NCBI GenBank assembly: GCA_013002625.1
Contig: JABDJE010000087.1
Location: forward strand, 1 to 9,389
DNA: 9,389 nt
Direction: 5' to 3'
Source of the DNA: Saprospiraceae bacterium
Lineage (GTDB): Bacteria; Bacteroidota; Bacteroidia; Chitinophagales; Saprospiraceae
Both the position numbers and the translations under genes were made by a program. The stretch's first letter is position 1. Every line of letters begins with the position of its first letter. The notes beneath the pieces are model-generated. The model was not told the DNA's origin. It made no database searches and saw nothing but the letters and a program-made list of their open reading frames with translations. Of this stretch, positions 1 to 8,093 are shown piece by piece.

Positions 1-2366
1 GAGCTGGTAATGTCACCTTTGGGTATGCAACTGAAGGATTAACAAGGATATTTATTGCATTTGACGAAAGTCAGAATCATCCTCAACCAGCGTTTGAAGG
101 GCTTATAGGCAATCAGAATTTACATGCCATTGATAGAGCAGACTTTTTGATCATCTATTACAGTGCTTTCGAAGAGGCCGCGGAAAAATTAGCCGATCAC
201 AGACGCACGAACGACAATATGATCGTGGTGACAGCAGATATCGATCAGATTTATAATGAATTTGGAGGTGGGAAAAAAGAACCAACGGCTTTGCGAGATT
301 TCGTTCGAATGCTCTATACCAGGGACTCCAATTTTCAATATCTGCTTTTGATGGGCGATGCGAGTTATGATTTCAGAGGAATTGATCAGAATATTCCTTA
401 TGAAAACTTTGTTCCTACATTTGAGACCCTGGAATCTCTGGACCCAATTGAAGGGTTCCCATCAGATGACTTCTTTGCTTTGCTATCGCCCAACGAAGGA
501 GAAGAATCCTTGAACGGAGCACTTGATATTGGTGTCGGGCGTATTCCATGTAAAACGGCTTCAGAAGCGGAGGCTGTTGTAAATAAAATCATTCATTACG
601 ATACAAGTCCAGCTTGTTTTGGAGAGTGGCGACAAAGCATTGGATTCGCAGCAGATGATCAGGATATTCCAGTAGATAAGGTACATGTAATTCAGTCCGA
701 TGGCATTGCCAAGATTGTGGATGCCAACCATCCTGAATTTAATCAACAAAAGATATTTTTTGATGCATTCAGTCAAGAATCCACCCCAGGTGGGCAACGG
801 TATCCGGATGCCAATGCGGCCATCAACGATAATATCAATAAGGGAATGCTGAGCCTTGGATATCTCGGCCATGGTGGCCCTAAAGGTTGGGCACAGGAAC
901 GGGTACTACAAATCAATGATGTCCTTTCCTGGAACAGTTATAATAATTTACCGATTTTGATAACAGCTACCTGTTCATTTACTGGATTCGATGAACCCAC
1001 TTTTGTGTCTGCGGGTGAACATGCATTGTTGAATCCGAATGGTGGTGTCATCGCCTTGTTTACAACAGTGCGTGCCGTGTATTCATCATCGAACAGACGG
1101 TTAACTGAAGAAGTATTTAAAAAGATATTTTCAAGGAATGATGGCAGACGTCTGAGGTTAGGTGATATCGTCAAAGAATCTCAGAATGCCAATTCTGCGG
1201 ATACTACGCGATCCAATTCCAGAAAATTCATGTTGATCGGAGATCCCTCGCTTACCATTGCGATGCCTGAACACAAAGTGGTTGTAGATGCATTCAATGA
1301 AATTGCTGTGGATCCTGATAGACTTGATACCCTGGGCGCCTTGGACAGAGCAATAATTGAAGGGAGAATTATAAGTGCAATTGACAGCTCGGATTTAAGC
1401 AATTTTGATGGTGAAATCTTCCTTACCGTATACGATAAGGAAGCCGAACGCCGAACCTTGGATAATGATGGCGTCGGTTCGACCTATGCGTTTGATATCC
1501 GCAATAGCATACTCTATAAAGGAAGTGCCAGTGTAACCAACGGCGCATTCAAAATTGAATTTATTCTTCCAAAGGATATCAATTTTGATTACGGCAAAGC
1601 TAAACTGAGTTTTTATGCGACAGATAATGCTACGACCGATGCTGGCGGTTACTATGATAATTTTATTGTAGGAGGGATATCTGATAATCTTGTAAATGAT
1701 AATACAGGTCCTGACATTCAAATATTTATGGATGACAGATCTTTTATTTTCGGAGACAGAACCAGTAGGAATCCAGTTATGATTGTTGATCTGGAAGATG
1801 AGAATGGTATTAATCTAAGTTCTACCAGTATCGGGCATGATATTACGGCCTATCTCGACGATCGTTCAGCAAGTCCTTTGATATTAAATGAATTCTTCAC
1901 ACCAACAATAGATCAGTTGGGTGCCGGTACGGTAGAATATCAATTCCAAAACTTGGAGTTAGGTATCCATAATGTATATGTCAAAGCATGGGATATTTTA
2001 AATAACTCGAATGAGGTCATGACTGAGTTTTTTGTATCTGAGGACGATGAAGGATTTGTGAAAAACTTAATCAACTACCCTAATCCATTTAATAACTTAA
2101 CCACTTTCGCCTTTGAACATGATTTAAATAGCTCAAATATTGATGTTGCCATCAGTATATATGCCCTTAATGGTGTTTTGGTTAAGACGATAAATGAGCA
2201 GAAATTCAGCTCTGGTGGCAAGATAGACGACATTATTTGGGATGGTAGAGACGAAAATCGCAACTTATTGCCAAATGGCATCTACATTTATAAAATAAAA
2301 CTAACTACATCAGAGTTTAATCAGCAACGTGAGAGTGATTTTCAGAAACTCGTTATATTAAACTAA
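1..2366 (+). CDS. porU: PorU, type IX secretion system C-terminal signal peptidase/sortase (5'-truncated)
   Basis: PorU is a C25 (gingipain-family) cysteine peptidase of the outer-membrane attachment complex; it removes the C-terminal signal of type IX cargo and transfers the protein to a surface anchor. The frame is open from base 3, so the gene starts before the window, and the TTG at 147 is an internal codon, not the start. The catalytic His lies in LGYLGHGGPKGWAQERV (His codon 870-872) and the Cys in ITATCSFTGFDEP (Cys codon 972-974), the usual His/Cys layout of PorU. After the peptidase domain (to about 1270) come beta-rich, Ig-like regions. From about 2060 a type IX C-terminal domain follows, with YPNPF (from 2076) and a closing LLPNGIYIYKIKL segment. 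Known PorU proteins keep such a domain. Both catalytic residues are present, so it looks functional. porV follows 36 bases later. Identification is strong; the missing N-terminus cannot be judged. Confidence 0.95.
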   Translation, partial: AGNVTFGYATEGLTRIFIAFDESQNHPQPAFEGLIGNQNLHAIDRADFLIIYYSAFEEAAEKLADHRRTNDNMIVVTADIDQIYNEFGGGKKEPTALRDFVRMLYTRDSNFQYLLLMGDASYDFRGIDQNIPYENFVPTFETLESLDPIEGFPSDDFFALLSPNEGEESLNGALDIGVGRIPCKTASEAEAVVNKIIHYDTSPACFGEWRQSIGFAADDQDIPVDKVHVIQSDGIAKIVDANHPEFNQQKIFFDAFSQESTPGGQRYPDANAAINDNINKGMLSLGYLGHGGPKGWAQERVLQINDVLSWNSYNNLPILITATCSFTGFDEPTFVSAGEHALLNPNGGVIALFTTVRAVYSSSNRRLTEEVFKKIFSRNDGRRLRLGDIVKESQNANSADTTRSNSRKFMLIGDPSLTIAMPEHKVVVDAFNEIAVDPDRLDTLGALDRAIIEGRIISAIDSSDLSNFDGEIFLTVYDKEAERRTLDNDGVGSTYAFDIRNSILYKGSASVTNGAFKIEFILPKDINFDYGKAKLSFYATDNATTDAGGYYDNFIVGGISDNLVNDNTGPDIQIFMDDRSFIFGDRTSRNPVMIVDLEDENGINLSSTSIGHDITAYLDDRSASPLILNEFFTPTIDQLGAGTVEYQFQNLELGIHNVYVKAWDILNNSNEVMTEFFVSEDDEGFVKNLINYPNPFNNLTTFAFEHDLNSSNIDVAISIYALNGVLVKTINEQKFSSGGKIDDIIWDGRDENRNLLPNGIYIYKIKLTTSEFNQQRESDFQKLVILN

Positions 2367-2376
2367 CTTTTAATAC

Positions 2377-2384
2377 TACTTTTG
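2377..2384 (+). promoter_or_regulatory. Possible porV promoter -7 box (TACTTTTG)
   Basis: TACTTTTG fits the Bacteroidota -7 consensus TAnnTTTG and sits 18 bases before the porV ATG, in the short porU-porV gap. Transcription would start near 2391 and give a leader of about 12 bases. No convincing -33 TTTG box is seen at the expected distance, so this may be a weak internal promoter that gives porV expression independent of porU. Confidence 0.45.
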
Positions 2385-2402
2385 TAGCAATTTAGAAACT
2401 TT

Positions 2403-3644
2403 ATGAACCGTATACTATCATTATTGGTACTGGCATTCTTTTTAGGTTCAACTTCCGCGAATGCACAGACTTATGACCCAATTAAAGGTTGCGTTATTGA
2501 TGCGAATGGCGAATGTTTGCCGAACGCAATTTTATCGGCTATGCCATTTCTTAGAATAATTCCTGATGCCCGTGGCGGTGCAATGGGAGACGTAGGTATA
2601 GCTACTTCTGCTGATCCGAATGCGATGCATTACAATGCATCAAAATTGGCATTCGTTGAGAAGGACATGAGCTTTTCTGCAACCTATACCCCTTGGTTAA
2701 GAAACCTTGGGCTGACAGATGTCTACATGACCTATCTGTCTGGATTTAAAAAAGTGGATGATTTACAATCCCTTGGATTCTCGTTAAGGTTTTTCTCTTT
2801 GGGTGAAATCAATTTCACCAACTTCAATGGAGATCCTTCCGGAACAGGTAAACCACGTGAATTGGAATTTGCTTTTGCCTACAGCCGAAAAATGTCAGAG
2901 AATTTCTCAATGGGCTTGACCGCAAAGTATATTTATTCAAATCTGGCTTCAGGACAGCAAGTAGGTGGTGTAGCGATTACATCTGCAAATGCTTTTGCAG
3001 CTGACATATCCTTTTCTTACAGGAAAAAAGGAAATCTCACAGCTTATGGTAGCGAATGGTTATTTGGAGGTTCGCTTTCAAATCTAGGATCCAAGGTAAG
3101 TTATACACAATCTGAATTCAGAGACTTCCTGCCTGCCAATCTTGGTTTAGGTGCAGGTTTGGTACTGAACTTTGATGAGTACAACTCTATGGGATTTTAT
3201 TTTGATATGAATAAGCTCCTGATTCCATCACCTATCTCATCAACCATTTTTGATGAGGATGGTAATATTATTGTCAATCCGGATTACGACCCGAATATGA
3301 ATGGTATTCCTGACTATAAAGAGCAATCAATGTTCTCAGCAGTAGTAGGTTCATTTGGCGATGCACAAGGTGGCATATCAGAAGAATTCAGAGAGTTGAA
3401 TTACTCTTTGGGAATCGAATACTGGTATGATAAGCAATTTGCTGTCAGAGCAGGATACTATTATGAACATCCACAGAAAGGTGATCGTCAGTTTATTACT
3501 GTCGGCGCTGGATTGAAATACAATGTCTTTGCATTGGATATCTCATATCTGGTACCAACCAATAACAGAAGAAATCCATTGGATAACACCTTGAGGTTCA
3601 CAATACAATTTGACTTTGAAGCCCTTCAAGGGGATATAGAATAA
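2403..3644 (+). CDS. porV: PorV (LptO), type IX secretion system outer-membrane shuttle protein
   Basis: PorV is a FadL-like beta-barrel of the outer membrane. It picks up cargo from the Sov (SprA) translocon through the C-terminal signal and delivers it to PorU in the PorU-PorV-PorQ-PorZ attachment complex. The 413-residue product is close to the roughly 390-residue PorV of Porphyromonas. Residues 1-21 form a signal peptide with a hydrophobic core (LLVLAFFLG) and a cleavage site after ANA. The N-terminal IPDARGGAMGDVGIATSAD segment followed by NAMHYNASKLAF is typical of the PorV/PorQ family. The rest alternates amphipathic strands and polar loops and ends in an aromatic strand (LRFTIQFDF). 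A short Asp/Asn-rich loop (near PDYDPNMNGIPDYKEQ) looks like a calcium-binding type loop. The ATG was chosen because the signal peptide begins there. It directly follows porU, the usual order in Bacteroidota. Confidence 0.93.
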   Translation: MNRILSLLVLAFFLGSTSANAQTYDPIKGCVIDANGECLPNAILSAMPFLRIIPDARGGAMGDVGIATSADPNAMHYNASKLAFVEKDMSFSATYTPWLRNLGLTDVYMTYLSGFKKVDDLQSLGFSLRFFSLGEINFTNFNGDPSGTGKPRELEFAFAYSRKMSENFSMGLTAKYIYSNLASGQQVGGVAITSANAFAADISFSYRKKGNLTAYGSEWLFGGSLSNLGSKVSYTQSEFRDFLPANLGLGAGLVLNFDEYNSMGFYFDMNKLLIPSPISSTIFDEDGNIIVNPDYDPNMNGIPDYKEQSMFSAVVGSFGDAQGGISEEFRELNYSLGIEYWYDKQFAVRAGYYYEHPQKGDRQFITVGAGLKYNVFALDISYLVPTNNRRNPLDNTLRFTIQFDFEALQGDIE

Positions 3645-3663
3645 AAATTAAATAAGATCATTA

Positions 3664-3697
3664 AAAAAGGGTTCCATGGATACATGGAGCCCTTTTT
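3664..3697. terminator. Bidirectional intrinsic terminator between porV and rnpB
   Basis: The left arm (3664-3678, five A then GGGTTCCATG) pairs with the right arm (3683-3697, CATGGAGCCC then five T) around a four-base GATA loop; the only imperfection is one T-G wobble. On the plus strand the stem runs into a T-rich tract (3693-3704); on the minus strand the A-run at 3663-3668 becomes the T-run. It can therefore end porV from the left and rnpB from the right. Confidence 0.88.
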
Positions 3698-3706
3698 ATT
3701 TTTTAA

Positions 3707-4074
3707 ATGTGCTATAAGCCGGATTCTGTTTTCCGAAAACGGAACATCCATCATTTATCTGCGCTGCCTACCCTCCCCGATGCACTTTTGAAGTCAAAAG
3801 ATTTAGAAGCGAGTAACTTCCATCCTAAGATTCGGAGTATACATGGCATTTCAACCCGTAAGGTTTATCCCAAATCCGAGTTACCCCGGAAGTGCGTGAG
3901 CTCTTACCTCACGTTTTCACCTTTTCCCTGAACAGATTAACCATTCAAGGTAGTTTAGTTTCTGTGACACTTTCTATTTTCCGACTTATCGAAAAACCCA
4001 CCTGTTAGATGGTACGGCACTCTACGTTGTCCGGACTTTCCTCTCCAATCGAGTTGGAGCGATGGACCACACAT
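3707..4074 (-). ncRNA. rnpB: RNase P RNA (bacterial type A)
   Basis: This is the catalytic RNA of RNase P, which with the RnpA protein removes 5' leaders from tRNA precursors. Read on the minus strand it carries the hallmark GAGGAAAGTCCGGAC near the 5' end (plus 4029-4043), a CACAGAAAC element, the hairpin CGTGAGGTAAGAGCTCACG (plus 3895-3913), GGGTAGGCAGCGCAGATAAA, and the 3' hallmark ACAGAATCCGGCTTAT (plus 3714-3729). These appear in the order known from E. coli M1 RNA. The ends were placed by pairing AUGUGU (plus 4069-4074) with GCACAU (plus 3707-3712) as helix P1, which gives about 368 nt, normal for the class. The ends may be off by several bases. No clear Bacteroidota promoter box is seen on the minus strand just upstream. 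A 74-codon plus-strand frame inside it is antisense noise. Confidence 0.95.
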
Positions 4075-4152
4075 CGTTCAGTTTAATGCAATTGATCATG
4101 AAATAATTCCATTTTATGAAGAATAATTTGACCACGGACAAGATGTCAATAT

Positions 4153-4176
4153 CATATTATAGTACATAATAATATG
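4153..4176. promoter_or_regulatory. AT-rich inverted repeat in the rnpB/kinase divergent spacer
   Basis: CATATTAT (4153-4160) and ATAATATG (4169-4176) are perfect inverted repeats separated by eight bases. They lie 15 bases before the first possible kinase start and upstream of divergent rnpB. The layout could be an operator or part of the kinase promoter, but AT-rich palindromes arise easily by chance. The following TAAATTGCA (from 4177) only loosely resembles a -7 box. Confidence 0.3.
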
Positions 4177-4191
4177 TAAATTGCAGTAGGA

Positions 4192-7100
4192 ATGTATTTT
4201 ATGTTCAGGAAACTACTTATTCCATTATTTCTGTTTGTTTTGATCTTTATAATTGACTTTGTCAGTTATAGCTCAAGATCATTGGTCAATTCGGAGCAAC
4301 AGATTAGCAGTTATGTTGAAGACGTGCTTGAAGCCCATCGGAATTTACTTTTTCAAGCTGAAATTCTTTCCTTATTTGCTGAAGATAGCCTAACTAATAA
4401 TGAATTAGGACGCATTAAACGACTGGAAGAGCAATTCCAAAGCGCAGGAATTCAATTGCGCCTGTATCAGAATAGCACATTGGTGTTTTGGAGCAATTTT
4501 GAGGCACAGGATACCGTATGTTACAGCTATGTCTCCAATGAATATACGCTGGACATCTGTAAAGCTTTAACCGATGCAGAGGGCAATATTTTGTTGGATG
4601 TCAAACGAAAAAGCATCCTCGCTAAAAAGAGAGGTAGTCATTATATCGAATTAAATAAACTGCTTCTTGACAGACTAACCGAAGCTGACAGTATCAACTT
4701 TGATAGGCATTCGAGCACGAATTTGATATTTCTAATATTCTACCTACTCAGTTTTTTCTTGTTAATACTATCAACCCTACACCATCAAAACTATTGGGGT
4801 ATTTTATTTGCATCTGTTTTAAGAGTTTTATTGCGTTGGTCTGGGGGCATAGATCGCTTAACAGGTATTGAATTGGCAGAAAGTCTGTTTTTGAAAGTAA
4901 ACTACAGCGGGCTGGAATTGATCATGGATAGTGTTCTGATCCTGAGTGCCCTAGCTGCTATTCTTCAAACCAAAAATATCTCCAAGAAAGCAAGCGCTTT
5001 TCAGGTTTATCTTGACGGAGGTTTTTTCCTATTGCTGACGCTTTCTCATATTCGTATCATTCAGCTGTTAACCTTCAGTGATAAAGTATTTAATGACTTC
5101 AATGATCTGGCTGCATTAACCAAATTGGATACCCTCTCGTTGATATCTATACTTGTCATTCAGATCGGAATTTTCATATTTGGATTGCGTTTTTTTAAAT
5201 CGCTTCAAGAGCAATCCGTCAATAAATATTGGCATTATGGATTTCTGGGTATCATGTCATTGTTAGGCACATTGATCGCACTAATCCTGAGATTGGATAT
5301 AAATCCATTTATTTTATTTTTCTTTCTCGCAGCCTATTTCCTTTTGTTTGATTTATTTGTAGATGTTAAGTCCAAAAACATCACCTGGATTATATGGTGG
5401 GCCATATTCTTCAGTGTATACCTTGCTGCCTTGTTGTTCAATTTCGACATTAAAAGTCAAATACAATCCAGAGAACAATTTCTTGAATCGGCCCTGCATG
5501 TCTATCCTATTGATGAAATAAAAGAATCAAATACCGTTCAACGTGCTGAACGTGCGGTCGAGGAATTACGTAAACTGCTGATTCTTCCGAATGAAGCGAC
5601 CTATGATCAGGAGGATATACTCGGTTATCTTGTGAACAAATTTGATGTAGATCCCAGATTGATTGAAGTCGAAAAGTTCAACCAGTTCAATATCATAGGC
5701 CAGAATAGTTTTCGCCGCACCATTGATTTGCTTAGTGCAATCAATGACAGCACTTTTCATAACCCTGTTCAAAATATTGTGTGGTATCGCAAACGTATTA
5801 ATTCTGATTATACCTTGAATCTTGGATTCAAATTTCCAAGCTCCAAAACCAGGCCACACCCATTCAATTACTATGTGGGCGGTGAAATCCTGTACCAGGG
5901 CATGGCGTTAACGCAAGAAGAGTTACGTTCGATCAACGAAACAGAGGAAGGCCGGTTGACCAAACGTTCAACGAGTTATGTTCTGCATCGACCTGGTCCT
6001 GATCAGTTGCTTGTATCTAAGATATCTTTTGGCGGGCTGATCAAGCCTATAGCACTCTTCAGTTTTTTGTTTTGCTTTATAATCCTTCTGGCGGCCCTTT
6101 TCAGTATTGTTCATAGGATATATGCCTTTCTACCTGAGGATTGGCCGTTTAGAATCAGTGGTATCGAGTCATTGAATGCAAAGATTCAGATATCACTCAT
6201 TCTCGTGATTCTATTATCATTTATCATTATAGCCAGTATTACAAATTCATTCCTTAAGAATTATTTGACACAGGAAAAGGATGCCTTTTATCAGAACAAA
6301 ATCAGTTCCATTGCCAATGCATTGGGATTAAACAGCGATCAGGCCAATGATCAAAATGAGTTGTTGGCTATTCACTCAAATTATGAAAATGATGTGGAGC
6401 AAATTCATAATGTAGAATTAAATGTCTTTGATATCGATGATCCAAAATTGGATTATTTCACGTATAGTTATTTCAACCACCATGCGCCACTTAAACCCTT
6501 TACTGACAGATCAACAAATCCAGCGGAATCATTTTTTGCAATTGAATTTCAAAACAGGCCTGTTGGTGTGGTTCAAATAAAGCACTCGAGGTCGCTGAAT
6601 GAAAAATCCTATGTATTTGACTTCCTGGGAAGCATTTTTAATGTATACGTATTCCTGTTTCTCATTGCCAGTGTAATAGCCATATTCATTGCTCGGTCCA
6701 TTACACGTCCATTGTCTATACTGAATGAGAAATTATTGGAGTTAAAATTGGGCAAGCGCAATGAGCTCATAGATTGGGATCGTGACGATGAGATCGGAAA
6801 TCTCATTAATAACTACAACAACATGGTAAATCAGCTGGAGGAAAGTGCCAATATTCTAGCTAAGACAGAGCGTGATTCTGCATGGCGTGAAATGGCCAAG
6901 CAGGTTGCTCATGAGATCAAGAATCCACTGACACCCATGAAGCTTAGTATTCAGTATCTCGAAAAAGCCATTAAGCAAAGCCCGGAGAAGGCACAAGAAA
7001 TTGCTAAAAGAATATCATCCACTTTGTTGGAACAAATAGAAAATCTCACTGAGATTGCCAATGCATTCAGCAATTTTGCCGAACTGCCTCAATCTTCAAA

Positions 7101-7581
7101 TGTTAAGATTGAAGTAAACGAAGTGGTGGAACTGGTCCATAATCTGTTTAGAAAACGCGAGGACATGGACATCACATTGTCTGAACCAATTGATCCGATC
7201 TATGTCTATGCAGATAAAAACCAGCTTATTCGAATATTGAATAATCTTGTTAAGAATGCTACAGAAGCTATTCCAATTGACAGAAAAGGAAAAATTGAAT
7301 TAAAGCTGGAACAAAAACTGGATAAAGCTATTATAAAGGTGAGTGATAACGGTGTCGGTATCTCGGAGGACATGAAGGATAAGATATTTCAGCCAAAATT
7401 CACCACAAAAGATTCAGGGTCTGGTTTAGGGCTCGCTATTTGTGCAAATATGATTGATTCAATGAATGGACGATTATATTTTGAATCAACCGAAGGTAAA
7501 GGGACAGATTTTTTTATTGAATTGGACATAATTCGCAAATCCTTTTACGAAGACCAAAACAAAAGAATTACCTTAGATTGA
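4192..7581 (+). CDS. Large multi-pass sensor histidine kinase (HAMP-HisKA-HATPase), NtrY-like core
   Basis: An inner-membrane two-component sensor kinase of 1129 residues. About twelve membrane segments are visible: one near 9-25, a bundle of about eight between 177 and 416 (the one near 201-218 holds two Arg and is doubtful), then 620-641, 666-686 and 814-834. With the N-terminus inside, this leaves three outside regions (about 26-175, 424-617, 690-812) and puts the catalytic part in the cytoplasm. A HAMP linker (about 826-885) is followed by the H-box AKQVAHEIKNPLTPMKLSI (phospho-acceptor His907), the N-box NNLVKNA (1017-1023), G1 DNGVG (1052-1056), the F-box IFQPKFTTK and G2 GSGLGLAI (1076-1083). 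All kinase motifs are intact. The H-box resembles NtrY, but no PAS domain is seen. No response regulator is adjacent. The ATG at 4201 is an alternative start: AGGA (4188-4191) lies nine bases before it. The ligand is unknown. Confidence 0.9.
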   Translation: MYFMFRKLLIPLFLFVLIFIIDFVSYSSRSLVNSEQQISSYVEDVLEAHRNLLFQAEILSLFAEDSLTNNELGRIKRLEEQFQSAGIQLRLYQNSTLVFWSNFEAQDTVCYSYVSNEYTLDICKALTDAEGNILLDVKRKSILAKKRGSHYIELNKLLLDRLTEADSINFDRHSSTNLIFLIFYLLSFFLLILSTLHHQNYWGILFASVLRVLLRWSGGIDRLTGIELAESLFLKVNYSGLELIMDSVLILSALAAILQTKNISKKASAFQVYLDGGFFLLLTLSHIRIIQLLTFSDKVFNDFNDLAALTKLDTLSLISILVIQIGIFIFGLRFFKSLQEQSVNKYWHYGFLGIMSLLGTLIALILRLDINPFILFFFLAAYFLLFDLFVDVKSKNITWIIWWAIFFSVYLAALLFNFDIKSQIQSREQFLESALHVYPIDEIKESNTVQRAERAVEELRKLLILPNEATYDQEDILGYLVNKFDVDPRLIEVEKFNQFNIIGQNSFRRTIDLLSAINDSTFHNPVQNIVWYRKRINSDYTLNLGFKFPSSKTRPHPFNYYVGGEILYQGMALTQEELRSINETEEGRLTKRSTSYVLHRPGPDQLLVSKISFGGLIKPIALFSFLFCFIILLAALFSIVHRIYAFLPEDWPFRISGIESLNAKIQISLILVILLSFIIIASITNSFLKNYLTQEKDAFYQNKISSIANALGLNSDQANDQNELLAIHSNYENDVEQIHNVELNVFDIDDPKLDYFTYSYFNHHAPLKPFTDRSTNPAESFFAIEFQNRPVGVVQIKHSRSLNEKSYVFDFLGSIFNVYVFLFLIASVIAIFIARSITRPLSILNEKLLELKLGKRNELIDWDRDDEIGNLINNYNNMVNQLEESANILAKTERDSAWREMAKQVAHEIKNPLTPMKLSIQYLEKAIKQSPEKAQEIAKRISSTLLEQIENLTEIANAFSNFAELPQSSNVKIEVNEVVELVHNLFRKREDMDITLSEPIDPIYVYADKNQLIRILNNLVKNATEAIPIDRKGKIELKLEQKLDKAIIKVSDNGVGISEDMKDKIFQPKFTTKDSGSGLGLAICANMIDSMNGRLYFESTEGKGTDFFIELDIIRKSFYEDQNKRITLD

Positions 7582-7601
7582 TATTACGCAATTGATTTAA
7601 G

Positions 7602-8093
7602 ATGACCATACTCACTAAAATAGGTATTGTAATGCTCACAGCTCTTATTATGGAGTTTGTAGCCTGGTTCACGCATAAGTATGTTATGCACGGTTTATTA
7701 TGGAGTTGGCATGAAGACCACCATGATCCAGAGAAAAAACACGGATTCTTTGAAAAAAATGACCGTTTTTTCCTTGTATTCGCAATTCCATCTTTCTTTT
7801 GTTACATGTTTGGTTCCTTCCTGGACGGATATAGTTTCCTTTTATTTGTAGGTATCGGGATATCTGTTTATGGGTTGATATATTTCTTGATTCATGATGT
7901 ATATATTCACCGAAGATTCAGTTGGTTCAAACATCTGGACAGCAAGTATTCAAGAGCGGTATTGCGGGCCCACGGTGCGCATCATGCCAAGAAGGGCAAG
8001 GAGGACGGTGAATCCTTTGGCCTACTCATATTCAATCCTAAATACTTCAAGAAGCGGGCTGAGTGGTCTAAATATATTAAGTCCGGGAATTAA
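7602..8093 (+). CDS. crtZ: Beta-carotene 3-hydroxylase (CrtZ)
   Basis: CrtZ is a membrane-bound di-iron hydroxylase of the fatty-acid hydroxylase superfamily; it adds hydroxyl groups to the beta-ionone rings of beta-carotene, giving zeaxanthin via cryptoxanthin. The 163-residue product has the expected short length and all histidine clusters: HKYVMH (H25, H30), HEDHH (H37, H40, H41), HDVYIH (H98, H103) and HGAHH (H124, H127, H128). The surrounding text, with VMHG..W..HEDHH early and HRR..W late, is typical of bacterial CrtZ rather than sterol desaturases. Hydrophobic stretches near 5-23, 56-74 and 78-97 are membrane segments. The gene begins 20 bases after the kinase stop on the same strand with no promoter or terminator between, so co-transcription is likely. 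No other carotenoid gene is in the window. Its stop overlaps the stop of the convergent gene. Confidence 0.9.
   Translation: MTILTKIGIVMLTALIMEFVAWFTHKYVMHGLLWSWHEDHHDPEKKHGFFEKNDRFFLVFAIPSFFCYMFGSFLDGYSFLLFVGIGISVYGLIYFLIHDVYIHRRFSWFKHLDSKYSRAVLRAHGAHHAKKGKEDGESFGLLIFNPKYFKKRAEWSKYIKSGN

Noticed and set aside
147..149. TTG at 147 as the start of the first gene
   Set aside because: The same frame is open back to base 3 with plausible protein text (FGYATEGLTRIFIAFDE), so the gene begins before the window.
3707..3931. 74-codon plus-strand frame
   Set aside because: It lies wholly antisense to the conserved RNase P RNA; its content is explained by that RNA.
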